This document shows positions 37,949 through 47,493 of a stretch of 64,000 bases of DNA, in pieces; position 1 is the stretch's first letter, and each line of letters starts with the position of its first letter. Both the position numbers and the translations under genes were made by a program. Origin of the DNA: Hydrocarboniphaga effusa AP103 (GTDB lineage Bacteria > Pseudomonadota > Gammaproteobacteria > Nevskiales > Nevskiaceae); NCBI RefSeq assembly GCF_000271305.1, contig NZ_AKGD01000001.1:2026882-2090881 (forward strand), in the 5' to 3' direction. Under the pieces are notes generated by a model. It made no database searches and had not been told where the DNA came from. It saw only the letters and a list, made by a program, of their open reading frames with translations.

Positions 37949-38902
37949 TCAGTGGCTCGCGGACGGAGCCACCGGGCGTGCCAGGCCGTCTTTCGCCCGA
38001 ATCTTGAGCTCGTCGAGCCGCGCATCCTTGTGCGCCCACAACTCGCTGACCCAATTCTGGAAATCGGCGCGGAAGCGGGCGTCGTTCTCGTAGTCGCCGC
38101 GGAGCATGGCCTGCGGAATCGGCCGTACTTCGGCCTGCAATACGAGTGTCTGCTGCTGTCCGCAGAGCCAGCTCCAGACCACGCTGCCGCCCGCCTTGGC
38201 CGGCGGCTTGTAGGCGATGCTGACATCGACCAGCCCGGCGAATTGCTCGCCCATCGCGTTGAGCGTGAACGACAAGCCCGCCGATTTGGGTTTGAGCAGA
38301 TGACGATACGGCGAGCCGCTGCGGGCGCGCTTGCCTTCGGTGAAGCGCGTGCCCTCGACGAAATTGACCGCCGCGATCGGCTCGCTGCGGTACTTCTCGC
38401 AGAACTCGCGGGTCGCGCGCAGATCGTCCTCGCGCAGCTTGGGATTCTTGGCGACCGCTTCGCGCGAATGCCGGCGCATGAACGGCATGTCCAAGGCCCA
38501 GCAGGCGACACCGACGATCGGTACCCAGATCAGCTCGCGCTTGAGGAAGAAGCGCGGAAACCAGGTGCGGCCGTGCAGCGCGTCGGCCAGTACCAGGATG
38601 TCGGCCCAGGATTGGTGATTGCAGACGATCAGGTAGCTTCGACCCGGCTCGATCCGGCCGTCGATCTCGATCTGCCAGCGAACGTCCTGCAACAGCCGGT
38701 AAATGAGCCCGTTGAACAGCACCCAGAGATCGGCGACGGCGAGCAGATAGCGCGTCGCCTGGCGCCGCACCGGCGCAATCGGAACCAGCGCCTTGATCAG
38801 GATTCCGGGCGCCAGCATGAGCCCGATGCCCATCAAATTGACGAGCATCAGGCCAACCGTCAGCACGCCGATCAACGGCGCCGGCAACAGCATCGACAGC
38901 AT
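37949..38902 (-). CDS. Lysophospholipid acyltransferase, YihG-like
   Basis: A 317-aa membrane acyltransferase of the PlsC fold. Catalytic HQSWAD (HX4D, about residue 95), acyl-acceptor-binding FVEGTRFT, and the family-like HSREAVAKNPKLREDDLRATREFCEKYR. N-terminal hydrophobic segments (about 5-35 and 50-70) anchor it. YihG-type proteins are probable 1-acylglycerol-3-phosphate acyltransferases. It follows hemE by 58 nt on the same strand, as part of a possible MFS-hemE-acyltransferase row. The PII gene follows 100 nt later. Confidence 0.88.
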   Translation of the reverse strand: MLSMLLPAPLIGVLTVGLMLVNLMGIGLMLAPGILIKALVPIAPVRRQATRYLLAVADLWVLFNGLIYRLLQDVRWQIEIDGRIEPGRSYLIVCNHQSWADILVLADALHGRTWFPRFFLKRELIWVPIVGVACWALDMPFMRRHSREAVAKNPKLREDDLRATREFCEKYRSEPIAAVNFVEGTRFTEGKRARSGSPYRHLLKPKSAGLSFTLNAMGEQFAGLVDVSIAYKPPAKAGGSVVWSWLCGQQQTLVLQAEVRPIPQAMLRGDYENDARFRADFQNWVSELWAHKDARLDELKIRAKDGLARPVAPSASH

Positions 38903-38960
38903 GCGACCTCCTGCTCGAAGACTCCGGCAGCCGTCAGCCCGTTCGCTTCAACGGCCGTCC

Positions 38961-40043
<1,083 letters not shown>

Positions 40044-40047
40044 CTTT

Positions 40048-41298
40048 CTATTGTTGCTGAGTCTGCGGTTGCGCGCTCTGCGGCGGCGGCTCGACGTTGA
40101 CGATGACCGGCGTCGAATCGGCCGACATCGGCAGGTACGGCTGCTGGTCGATGACCGCGGTGTCGGCGAAGCGCAGCCGATGCAAGCTGTAGGCCGCATA
40201 GGCCGACAGCACCAGGAAGATCGACACGTACAGCCCGGCCGGGCCGATCAAGCCCATGACCGCGGCGCTGCACAGCGGGCCGACGCATTGGCCGAGGCCG
40301 TAACAGAGCAACAGGCTGGCGTTGGCGGCCACCGGATTGCGCCCGCCGGTGCGGTCGTTGAGCCGCGCCAGGCAGGCCGGGTAGAGACTCGAAGCGGTGG
40401 CCGTGAACAGCATGCTCCCCGCGAACAGCATGGCCAGCGACAGCTGCCCGAGCGTCGCCGCGAGCAGCGAGGCCGCGCCCACCGCGATCGAGATGCCCAG
40501 GATCACGCGACGCCGGTCGAGCCGGTCCGACAGCCGGCCGATCGGGTACTGCAAGACCATCGAGGCCAGCACCGCGAGCGCCATGTAGCGCGCCACCGTG
40601 TCGAGATCGTGGCCGAGCTGCTTCACCGAGATCGGCGAGAGCTGGTAGAACGAGGCCATCGCGAAGCCCGCCGCCGCCGCCCCGAACACGCTGATGCGCG
40701 AGGCTTCGAACAGCTCGCGAAACGCCAGCCGGCCCGAGGCCGGCATCGGCGGCGCCGGCCGCGAAGTGAGGCTCAGCGGCACCGACGACAGCACCAGCAA
40801 GCCGGCCGCGAGCATGAAGACGCGCGCGTCGCCGGTATCGAACACCCCGATGAACAGCTGCCCGCCGGCGCCCGCGAGGTAGTAATTGACCATGTACAGG
40901 CTCATGAGCCGGCCGCGTCGCTGCGGCGTCGCATGCGCGTTGATCCAGCTTTCGAGCACGATCAGCAGCAGCGCGCCGCAAAAGCCCGAGATCGCGCGCA
41001 GCACCATCCACAGCAGATCGTCGAGGAAGGCCCCGTGCAGCAGGGCGCAGCAGCAGATCAGCGCGGCGAAGGCCGCGAACACGCGAATATGGCCCACGCG
41101 CCCGATCAGCCGCGGACCCATCAGCGAGCCGAGCATGAAGCCGAGCGAGTAGAACAGCAGCACCAGGCTGATATGGGCGGAGCCGAAGCCGGCCGCGGAG
41201 AGCGACAGCGGGAGCTGCGTCCCGAGCAGCATCTGCCCGGCGACGAACAGCGCCGCGGCAGCGAAGACCGAAATGGCGGACAGGACGAGGGCGACCAT
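40048..41298 (-). CDS. MFS transporter, YcaD-like
   Basis: A 416-aa major facilitator with about 12 hydrophobic segments. Signature-like [18 protein letters not shown] after helix 2, [21 protein letters not shown], and [12 protein letters not shown] between helices 8 and 9. Related to the YcaD/drug-efflux branch; substrate unknown. A proline/glutamine-rich tail ([16 protein letters not shown]) is unusual. It comes just before hemE, and its start borders the AT-rich island. Confidence 0.85.
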   Translation of the reverse strand: MVALVLSAISVFAAAALFVAGQMLLGTQLPLSLSAAGFGSAHISLVLLFYSLGFMLGSLMGPRLIGRVGHIRVFAAFAALICCCALLHGAFLDDLLWMVLRAISGFCGALLLIVLESWINAHATPQRRGRLMSLYMVNYYLAGAGGQLFIGVFDTGDARVFMLAAGLLVLSSVPLSLTSRPAPPMPASGRLAFRELFEASRISVFGAAAAGFAMASFYQLSPISVKQLGHDLDTVARYMALAVLASMVLQYPIGRLSDRLDRRRVILGISIAVGAASLLAATLGQLSLAMLFAGSMLFTATASSLYPACLARLNDRTGGRNPVAANASLLLCYGLGQCVGPLCSAAVMGLIGPAGLYVSIFLVLSAYAAYSLHRLRFADTAVIDQQPYLPMSADSTPVIVNVEPPPQSAQPQTQQQ

Positions 41299-41644
41299 GC
41301 TCGTGATTAAATATCGACTGAAAGATATTTATATCGCTAGATACTCAATATTGAATCGCTATTGTCCCACAGCCAGCTGAGTTGGTCGTGATAATTTATT
41401 TAAATAAATCTCTTTTAGGCGTAGATGATCAAGCCGCGGACGGGATAAAAGCTCGATGTAAAAGATCAATGTTTGAGTTTTAAAAACAAATACAAAACTA
41501 TAAAAACGTACAGAAAATCTCGGCCCTTGATTTTTTGCCTAACATCGCATCTATAGCGATAGTTGATCACAGCCGTTATTGATTATTTATATATATTCGA
41601 ATCACAAACTGATCATAAGTAACGATCTCCACCGGAACCTGCTC
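41299..41644. other. AT-rich divergent regulatory island
   Basis: A 346-nt spacer between the divergent MFS and four-TM genes, strikingly AT-rich against about two-thirds GC around it. It contains TATCGCTAGAT (near 41334) and its near-inverse ATCTATAGCGATA (near 41551), AATATTGAATCGCTATT, many A/T tracts, and TATATATATTCGAA. It may be a binding area for a nucleoid protein or a regulator controlling both genes. No open frame or RNA fold is convincing. Confidence 0.7.
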
Positions 41645-42106
41645 ATGCTCAATCCAGACTCCAATGCGGTGAAGCTTGCCCTGGCTTCGGCCGGCGTGTT
41701 TTTCCTGAGCGGCCTGCTCACCGGCGTCTGGAAATATGCGCATATGGCCCGCACGCCGGCCGCGCAGGCCCCGGCCTACATCGACATCGCGCACCGCGCC
41801 GCGCTGTTCTACAGCTTCGCGGCGCTGCTGATCGCGGTGTTCGCCGGGCTGTCGGCCTGGAGCGAAACAGTGAACTTCTGGGCGGCGGCCGCTCCGCTGG
41901 CCTTCTTCGCGCTCGCGATCGGCGGCTACGTGCTGCACGGCCTGCTCGGCGACACCGACAACCAGTTCCGCCGCCCGCACCGCGTCGGCGCCATCGCCCT
42001 GCCGCGCCACGGCCTGCTGGTGTTCATGGTCGCACTGTGCGTGGCCGAGATCGGTGGATTCCTGGTGCTGTTCGCCGGGCTGCTGCGCAGCTTCGGCTGG
42101 GTCTAG
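41645..42106 (+). CDS. Four-TM integral membrane protein
   Basis: A 153-aa membrane protein with about four helices. MLNPDSNAVKLALASAGVFFLSGLLTGVWKYAHM is the first, followed by YIDIAHRAALFYSFAALLIAVFAGLSAW, a third and a fourth helix. The layout and the IAHRAAL histidine loop recall styrene-oxide-isomerase-like small membrane proteins, but the resemblance is weak and the family is not assigned. ATG 41645 was chosen; the longer frame begins in the AT-rich island with an unlikely N-terminus. Function unknown. Confidence 0.72.
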   Translation: MLNPDSNAVKLALASAGVFFLSGLLTGVWKYAHMARTPAAQAPAYIDIAHRAALFYSFAALLIAVFAGLSAWSETVNFWAAAAPLAFFALAIGGYVLHGLLGDTDNQFRRPHRVGAIALPRHGLLVFMVALCVAEIGGFLVLFAGLLRSFGWV

Positions 42107-42171
42107 ACTCGGCTTCTTGCGCCGCGGGGGCGGCGAGCAATCCGGCCTCAGGTCGGGCGAGTTGGGGAGCG

Positions 42172-44118
42172 ATGGGAAACGGATCGATCGGCGGCTGGTT
42201 GCGCGGGGCCTTGATTGCGGCCGCCGCCATGGGGGCTTCTGTTCAGGCCGCGCCCGCGCCGGAAGTCTATGGCCGCTTGCCGGAAGTCGAACTCATGCGG
42301 CTTGCGCCATCCGGCCGGCACTATGCGTTCATCGCGGTCGTCGGCGAGGAGCGGCGTCTGGCGGTGGTCGACGAGGCCGGCAAGCTGCTGTATTCGACGC
42401 CGGTCGGCACGGCCAAAGTGCGTGATCTGAGCTGGGCCGGCGACGACCACTTGCTCGTCACCGTCAGCACCACCTTCGATTACCGACTGGTCTTCGCCCA
42501 GGCTTTCGAGCTCTACGGCGTGCTCAACATCGATGTGCCCAAACGCAGCTCGTCGATGGTTTTCAAGCAGTCGGCGTCCGTTGCCGACATCGTGCTGGGC
42601 AGCTTCGGCAGCGGTGTGGTCGACGGCCAGCGCCGTGCCTACTTCGGTGGGCTGACCTACGTCCGTGATTCCGGTAATGGTCAGTACGTCTTTCGTCACG
42701 GTTATCGCGACCTGTACAGCGTCGATCTCGACACCGGCAAGGCCTCGAGGCTGGACAAGGGTGAAGGGCATCCACACGACTGGGTGGTGACGCCGCAGGG
42801 CGAGGTGATCGCGCATTCCGAATACGAGGAGCGCTCGGGGCATTGGACGCTGTTCGAGGGCAAGAGAACCCAGCGCCAGCTCCTGAGCCGCGATTCGCCG
42901 CTCGACCAGGTGGATTTGCTCGGCCTCGGGCGCTCGCCGGGCAGCCTTCTGGTGGCCGATGGCAGCGGTGACCGAGATGCACTGCTCGAACTGACGCTCA
43001 ATGACGGCAAGGCCGAAGAGTTGTTCGCCGATCGCAGCACCGAAGACTACTTTTTCGATCCGGAGACCGGCTTGCTGCTGGGTGCTCGCATCGCCGAAGA
43101 GCCCGGTGCGCTGCTGTTCGACGAGCGCCTGCAGGCGCGGTATTTGTCGGCGCGCAAAGCGTTTTCGGGATTTCAGCTGAAGCTGGTTTCGTACAGCCGC
43201 AACTTCGACAGGCTGCTCGTCTTCACCGACGGGGGCGACGATTCCGGCACCTACTGGCTCGTCGATATCGCGAGCCGAAAAGCCGATCCGATCGCCAACG
43301 CCTACGGCAAGATCGCAGCCGAAGATGTAGGCCCGACCTCGCTGCTGCACTACAAGAGCGGCGATGGACTCGCCATCGAAGCGGTGCTGACGCTGCCGCC
43401 CGCGGCCAAGCCCGACCAAGCGCTGCCACTGGTGGTGATGCCGCACGGCGGGCCGATCGGCGTGCGCGACCGGCTCGGCTTCGACTGGTGGGCTCAGGCC
43501 TATGCGTCGGCAGGGTACGCGGTGCTGCAACCGAACTATCGCGGCTCGTCGGGTTACGGCCGCGCGTTTCTCGATGCCGGCTATGGCCAGTGGGGCCGGC
43601 TCATGCAGACCGATCTTTCCGACGGCGTGAAGGCGCTCGCGCAGGCGGGACGCATCGACCCGGCGCGCGTCTGCATCGTGGGCGGGAGTTACGGCGGCTA
43701 TGCCGCGCTGGCCGGCGTGGCCCTGCAACGCGGAATCTATCGATGCGCGGTATCGGTGGGCGGTGTGTCCGATTTGGCGGCGTTCTTCAACTGGCAGGTC
43801 GAAGGCCACGGCTATCGCAGTGGAACGGCCCGGTTCTGGCAGCGTGCGATCGGCGGCAGTGGCTCGCAGGTGCGCGACATTTCGCCCGCCATGTTCGCCG
43901 ACAAGGTCGAAGCGCCCGTGCTGCTGATTCACGGTCGTGACGACACCATCGTGCCGATCGAGCAGAGCCGCCTCATGGAGGCGGCTCTGCGCAAGGCCGA
44001 CAAGCCGGTGACGCTGCTGGCGCTCGACGGCGAGGATCACTGGCTGTCGCGCGAGGCCACGCGCATGAGCACGCTCAAGGCATCGCTCGATTTCGTGCGC
44101 CAGCACAATCCGCCGTGA
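42172..44118 (+). CDS. S9 prolyl oligopeptidase-family peptidase
   Basis: A 648-aa serine peptidase. A signal peptide (residues 1-26, SVQAAP) directs it to the periplasm or outside. A beta-propeller-like region of about 340 residues precedes the alpha/beta hydrolase domain. Catalytic Ser lies in IVGGSYGGYAALAG, Asp in LIHGRDDTIVP and His in LDGEDHWLS. S9 family enzymes cut after proline or release dipeptides from short peptides. ATG 42172; an upstream frame without signal peptide is rejected. Monocistronic. Confidence 0.92.
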   Translation: MGNGSIGGWLRGALIAAAAMGASVQAAPAPEVYGRLPEVELMRLAPSGRHYAFIAVVGEERRLAVVDEAGKLLYSTPVGTAKVRDLSWAGDDHLLVTVSTTFDYRLVFAQAFELYGVLNIDVPKRSSSMVFKQSASVADIVLGSFGSGVVDGQRRAYFGGLTYVRDSGNGQYVFRHGYRDLYSVDLDTGKASRLDKGEGHPHDWVVTPQGEVIAHSEYEERSGHWTLFEGKRTQRQLLSRDSPLDQVDLLGLGRSPGSLLVADGSGDRDALLELTLNDGKAEELFADRSTEDYFFDPETGLLLGARIAEEPGALLFDERLQARYLSARKAFSGFQLKLVSYSRNFDRLLVFTDGGDDSGTYWLVDIASRKADPIANAYGKIAAEDVGPTSLLHYKSGDGLAIEAVLTLPPAAKPDQALPLVVMPHGGPIGVRDRLGFDWWAQAYASAGYAVLQPNYRGSSGYGRAFLDAGYGQWGRLMQTDLSDGVKALAQAGRIDPARVCIVGGSYGGYAALAGVALQRGIYRCAVSVGGVSDLAAFFNWQVEGHGYRSGTARFWQRAIGGSGSQVRDISPAMFADKVEAPVLLIHGRDDTIVPIEQSRLMEAALRKADKPVTLLALDGEDHWLSREATRMSTLKASLDFVRQHNPP

Positions 44119-44142
44119 GCGCCGAAGCGCGCGGCTTTCATC

Positions 44143-46251
44143 TCAAAGCAGCTTCACCTCGAAGCCCACGATCACGCTCGCGCCCGGCAGCGGTGCTTCG
44201 TCCTTGATGAACGACGTGCTGCGGCGTGCTTCCTCGTCGAGCAGGTTGCGGCCGCGCAGGTAGATCGAGGTGCTCGCGTTGCTGAGCGGCAGCGTGTACG
44301 CGAGGTCGGCGTTGAGCAGCGTGTAGCCGTCGGTTTCGGTTTCGAGTGCGGCGACGCGATCCTGCCTGGCGATGCGGATCAGATCGAGGCTGCCCGACAG
44401 CGGGCCGCGATCGGCGGTCAATCCGAGGCCGAAGCGCATCGGCGTCATGCGCGGCAGATCGTCGCCGCCCGACAGTTCGCCGTAGGCGGCGTCGCCGAAC
44501 AAGCGGCTCTGCACGTTGATCGGACCTTGCAGCAGCGCGTAGCTGATCTCGCCTTCTACGCCGTAGAAGTTCGCGTCCGCGTGGCGATAGCGCACGAGCA
44601 GCAGCTCGCCGTTCGGATCGAAATTGCCTTCGTCGTCGACGCGATCGGCGATGCCGTCCGAGCTCGCCGTGCCGCTGCCGTCGGCGTTGAGGCCCTGGTC
44701 GGTTTCCTGGCTGAAGATGTAATCGTTGATGCGCTCGTAATAGACGTTCGCGCGCCATTGCAGCCGGCCGGCGTGCTTGTCGATGCCGATCTCGAAGTTG
44801 TTCGCGGTTTCCATGTCGAGATCGGCGTTGCCGCGCTCGAAGGTTTCGGTCGCGCCGTGCGGGCCGAACGAGTAGAGCTCCTCGGTGACCGGCGAGCGCT
44901 GCGAACGCGTTGCGTAGGCCTTCAGGTGATAGTCGCCGCCGAGATTCACCGTGGTGCCGGCCGAGAACGACACCGGCGTGAAACTGCGTGTCGGCAGATC
45001 GTCCGGCTTGCTCTGGTTGCGATCGATGCGCGCGCCGATTTCGAGCTTGCCCCAATCCACCGGACGCTCTTCGACGACAAACGCGCCGAGGCCCGTCGAG
45101 ATCGTCGGTGGCACGAAAGCTTCTTCGCCGATCGCGGAAAAATCGCGATGCCCGTATTGCAGGCCGAACACGCCGCGCCAGCCGGCGAAGGCTTCGTGCA
45201 CGGCTTCGAGGCGCGTATCGCTCTGCTGGTTCTCGAAGCGCGTGCCGGGCTCGCCGGGTGCTTCGAATTCCACGTGCTCGTAATCGTTGTAGCCGCTGCG
45301 CAGGCGCAGCGAGACGATGCCCGGCAGCGGATGGTTCAAGCGGCCTTCGATGTCCCAGCGGCTCTGGCTCATGTCGATGAAGGCGGTTTCCTCGACCGGC
45401 AGATCGTAGGTCGAAAGCACGCGGCTGAAGCTCGCCGCGAGCGAGCCGCCGTCCCAGAACTGCGCGGCCGATACCGAGCCGGAATCCTTGCGTGTTCCGC
45501 TGTTGGCGAGCACGCCGTGGCTTCCGGTTCCGTCGGCGTTGGCGTAGCCCGGAATGTCGTAATCGCCTGCGCGGCGGCCGGCGATGTCGGCGTGCAACTG
45601 CGTTCCGTTGTCGGACTCGCCGAAGCCGTAACCGACCGAAGCGTTGCCGAAACGCTCGTCGCCATTGCTGCCGTAGCCGGCGCCCGCTTCGCCGGAGAGG
45701 CCCGGTGTTACCGAACTGGCCAGGCGATCGTCGACCACGTTGATGACGCCGGCCGATGCGGCGCTGCCGTAGATCAAGGTCGCCGGGCCCTTGAGCACTT
45801 CGATCTGCGTCGCATGCGCCGGATCGATGGTGACGTCGTGGTCGGTCGAGACATCGCTCGCGTCCATCGACGACACGCCGTTGGACAGCACGAGCACGCG
45901 CGGCCCGCCCTGGCCGCGAATCAGCGGGCGTCCGGCGCCGCGGCCGAAATCGGTGGTCGACACGCCGAGCTGGCGCTCGAGCGTCTCGCCGATCGAGGCG
46001 CCGCGATGGCGGTCGAGTTCGTCGCCCGAGAGGATCTCGACGGGTTGCGTGAGCTCGTCGGCCGCGCGCGCGAGCGGATCGGCGGTGACGATGATTTCGG
46101 GGACCGTGCTCGTATCGGCCGACGCGACCTGGGTGTCGGTGTCGGCCGCGAGTGCGGAGTGGACGGGAGCGGCGAAGGCAAGCGAAAGCGCGCCCGAAAC
46201 AGCAGAGCGTCCAAACGTGATGAATGCGGAGCGGCGAAAGAGCAGCGACAT
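44143..46251 (-). CDS. TonB-dependent receptor without His-rich loops (metal-type paralogue 1)
   Basis: A 702-aa outer-membrane receptor. The signal peptide ends near AALAADTD. The TonB box-like PEIIVTADPL, plug motif GVSTTDFGRGAGRPLIRGQGGPRVLVLSNGVSSMD and barrel end with the C-terminal VIVGFEVKLL. It is a close paralogue of the receptor at 47494 (shared GRPxIRGQGGPRVxxLxNG, IYGxxASAGxxNVVDDRL, TDQGLNADGSGTASSDGIADRVD). It lacks the two His-rich inserts found there; its equivalent loops are short. ATG 46251 gives the signal peptide. It sits downstream of a small H/C protein on the same strand; the substrate is not proven. Confidence 0.85.
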   Translation of the reverse strand: MSLLFRRSAFITFGRSAVSGALSLAFAAPVHSALAADTDTQVASADTSTVPEIIVTADPLARAADELTQPVEILSGDELDRHRGASIGETLERQLGVSTTDFGRGAGRPLIRGQGGPRVLVLSNGVSSMDASDVSTDHDVTIDPAHATQIEVLKGPATLIYGSAASAGVINVVDDRLASSVTPGLSGEAGAGYGSNGDERFGNASVGYGFGESDNGTQLHADIAGRRAGDYDIPGYANADGTGSHGVLANSGTRKDSGSVSAAQFWDGGSLAASFSRVLSTYDLPVEETAFIDMSQSRWDIEGRLNHPLPGIVSLRLRSGYNDYEHVEFEAPGEPGTRFENQQSDTRLEAVHEAFAGWRGVFGLQYGHRDFSAIGEEAFVPPTISTGLGAFVVEERPVDWGKLEIGARIDRNQSKPDDLPTRSFTPVSFSAGTTVNLGGDYHLKAYATRSQRSPVTEELYSFGPHGATETFERGNADLDMETANNFEIGIDKHAGRLQWRANVYYERINDYIFSQETDQGLNADGSGTASSDGIADRVDDEGNFDPNGELLLVRYRHADANFYGVEGEISYALLQGPINVQSRLFGDAAYGELSGGDDLPRMTPMRFGLGLTADRGPLSGSLDLIRIARQDRVAALETETDGYTLLNADLAYTLPLSNASTSIYLRGRNLLDEEARRSTSFIKDEAPLPGASVIVGFEVKLL

Positions 46252-46396
46252 GGAGCAATCCTCGCAAGGCGCGCGCGGCAGCGACCGATGACTGCGAGCA
46301 TCGAAGCTCGATCGGGTATGGGCCTGCGGCGCACCGAATGAAATCAACGACCGCGACGCGGCGCCTGACGCGCCTCGTGGCGGCAACGAAGGAAGA

Positions 46397-46681
46397 TCAA
46401 ACGACGAGGATGGACGGCGGAGCGCGAGCGCGTGGACGTGCGCGCTGTCGTTCGGCACTGGGCGTTGCGGCGATCGCAACGGGTGCTTCGATGCTGAGGG
46501 AATGCGCGATGACCGGCGCGGCCGGTAGCGGCACAGCCGAATCGAGCCCCGCGTCGAACGAGCAGATCGCACAGGCCTTCTCGGGCTCCAGGGCGGGATG
46601 CTCGAGCGCATGCGCCACCGACAGCCACTGCGTGAGCAGTAGCGCGAACAGCAGCAGGCAATGGGGAAGACGGCGACGCAT
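46397..46681 (-). CDS. Small exported protein with AHxLEHPAL-CxxC motif (DUF2946-like)
   Basis: A 94-aa protein with a signal or anchor helix (residues 6-22), then WLSVAHALEHPALEPEKACAICSFD. The His/Glu and CxxC residues suggest a metal site. It shares the motif and an Arg/Pro-rich C-terminus with the divergent 46907 gene, so they are paralogues. 145 nt upstream of the receptor at 46251. Family membership (DUF2946) is tentative. Periplasmic metal carriage or maturation of the receptor is inference. Confidence 0.7.
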   Translation of the reverse strand: MRRRLPHCLLLFALLLTQWLSVAHALEHPALEPEKACAICSFDAGLDSAVPLPAAPVIAHSLSIEAPVAIAATPSAERQRARPRARAPPSILVV

Positions 46682-46906
46682 GGCTTCAGTGTAGAGGCGG
46701 TCTGCTACGAATGTCGCGTGGTAAATCGGCGACTCGTCGGAATTGAGCGCGCCTTGATGCGGGCGATGAAAAGCCCGATGGGCGCTCAGACAGGCGGCAT
46801 GCAGATTTGGTTTCACATCGAGACGAAGACTTGCGCAATGCGTTCGAATGCCGCGACACTTCACGCCCTCTCGTACAAATCCATCGACGCGACCGCTCCA
46901 TCGCCG

Positions 46907-47194
46907 ATGCGCCTGACCTCCGCCCGCAAGCTGTTTCTGGCATTGGCCCTGTTACTGGGTCAGTGGCTGCTGGCCGCGCATACCTTCGAGCATCCGGCGC
47001 TGTCGGCCGATCATCAGGATTGCCATCTGTGCTCGCACGTGCAGTCGCTCGGCACGGCGCCTCCGCCGGCCGGGGCGGTCACGCTCGTACCGAATTCGCA
47101 CGAAGCGCCCGATGCGGTGCCGCCCGCACTCGTCTCGGTCGCGAGCCGCGTCACCTGCCTCATTCGCGGTCCTCCGCGGGCCATCGCCGTCTGA
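46907..47194 (+). CDS. Small exported protein with AHxFEHPAL-CxxC motif (paralogue 2)
   Basis: A 95-aa protein with an N-terminal hydrophobic helix (LFLALALLLGQWLLA) followed by AHTFEHPALSADHQDCHLCSHVQ and a C-terminal RGPPRAIAV. It pairs with the 46397 gene (LALLLxQWLxxAHxxEHPAL and CxxC conserved). The ATG at 46907 is preferred over an upstream frame beginning at 46661, because only this start gives a signal-like N-terminus. It leads toward the second receptor, 299 nt away, with a palindrome between. Confidence 0.7.
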   Translation: MRLTSARKLFLALALLLGQWLLAAHTFEHPALSADHQDCHLCSHVQSLGTAPPPAGAVTLVPNSHEAPDAVPPALVSVASRVTCLIRGPPRAIAV

Positions 47195-47208
47195 GGAAGT
47201 TCGTTTTG

Positions 47209-47325
47209 CCTTCTCCCTCCGGGAGAAGGTGGCGCGTAGCGCCGGATGAGGGATTCGTCGCCATAGCTCAGCTTGACTATCGCTGAGAATCCCTCGTCCC
47301 AACCCTCTACCGACGCGAGAGGGGC
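47209..47325. repeat. CT/GA palindromic element
   Basis: CCTTCTCCC-TCC-GGGAGAAGG (47209-47229) is a perfect 9-bp hairpin, followed by GGCGCGTAGCGCCGGATGAGGG and a CCCTCGTCCCAACCCTCT to GAGAGGGG half copy. It is related to the elements at 17173 and 54276. It sits between the small protein and the second receptor and may cut transcription between them. Confidence 0.75.
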
Positions 47326-47493
47326 AGACACACGTTCTCCTCAAGGCCTGCTTTCAGCACCGGCATCGCGTTCGCTCGGCTTGCAAAGCCATTTGCGAAT
47401 GCAGACGCCGTTCATCGCTTGCTCGAATCCACAGCTGCTCGTAAGCGGCTGCGGCTTTGCGCGTTCGTTCGCCGTATTCGAGGATCACTCATC

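Noticed and set aside
46682..46906. Possible Zur box between the divergent small genes
   Set aside because: No sequence near the AT-centred palindrome of gammaproteobacterial Zur sites was found; control by zinc is therefore not shown.
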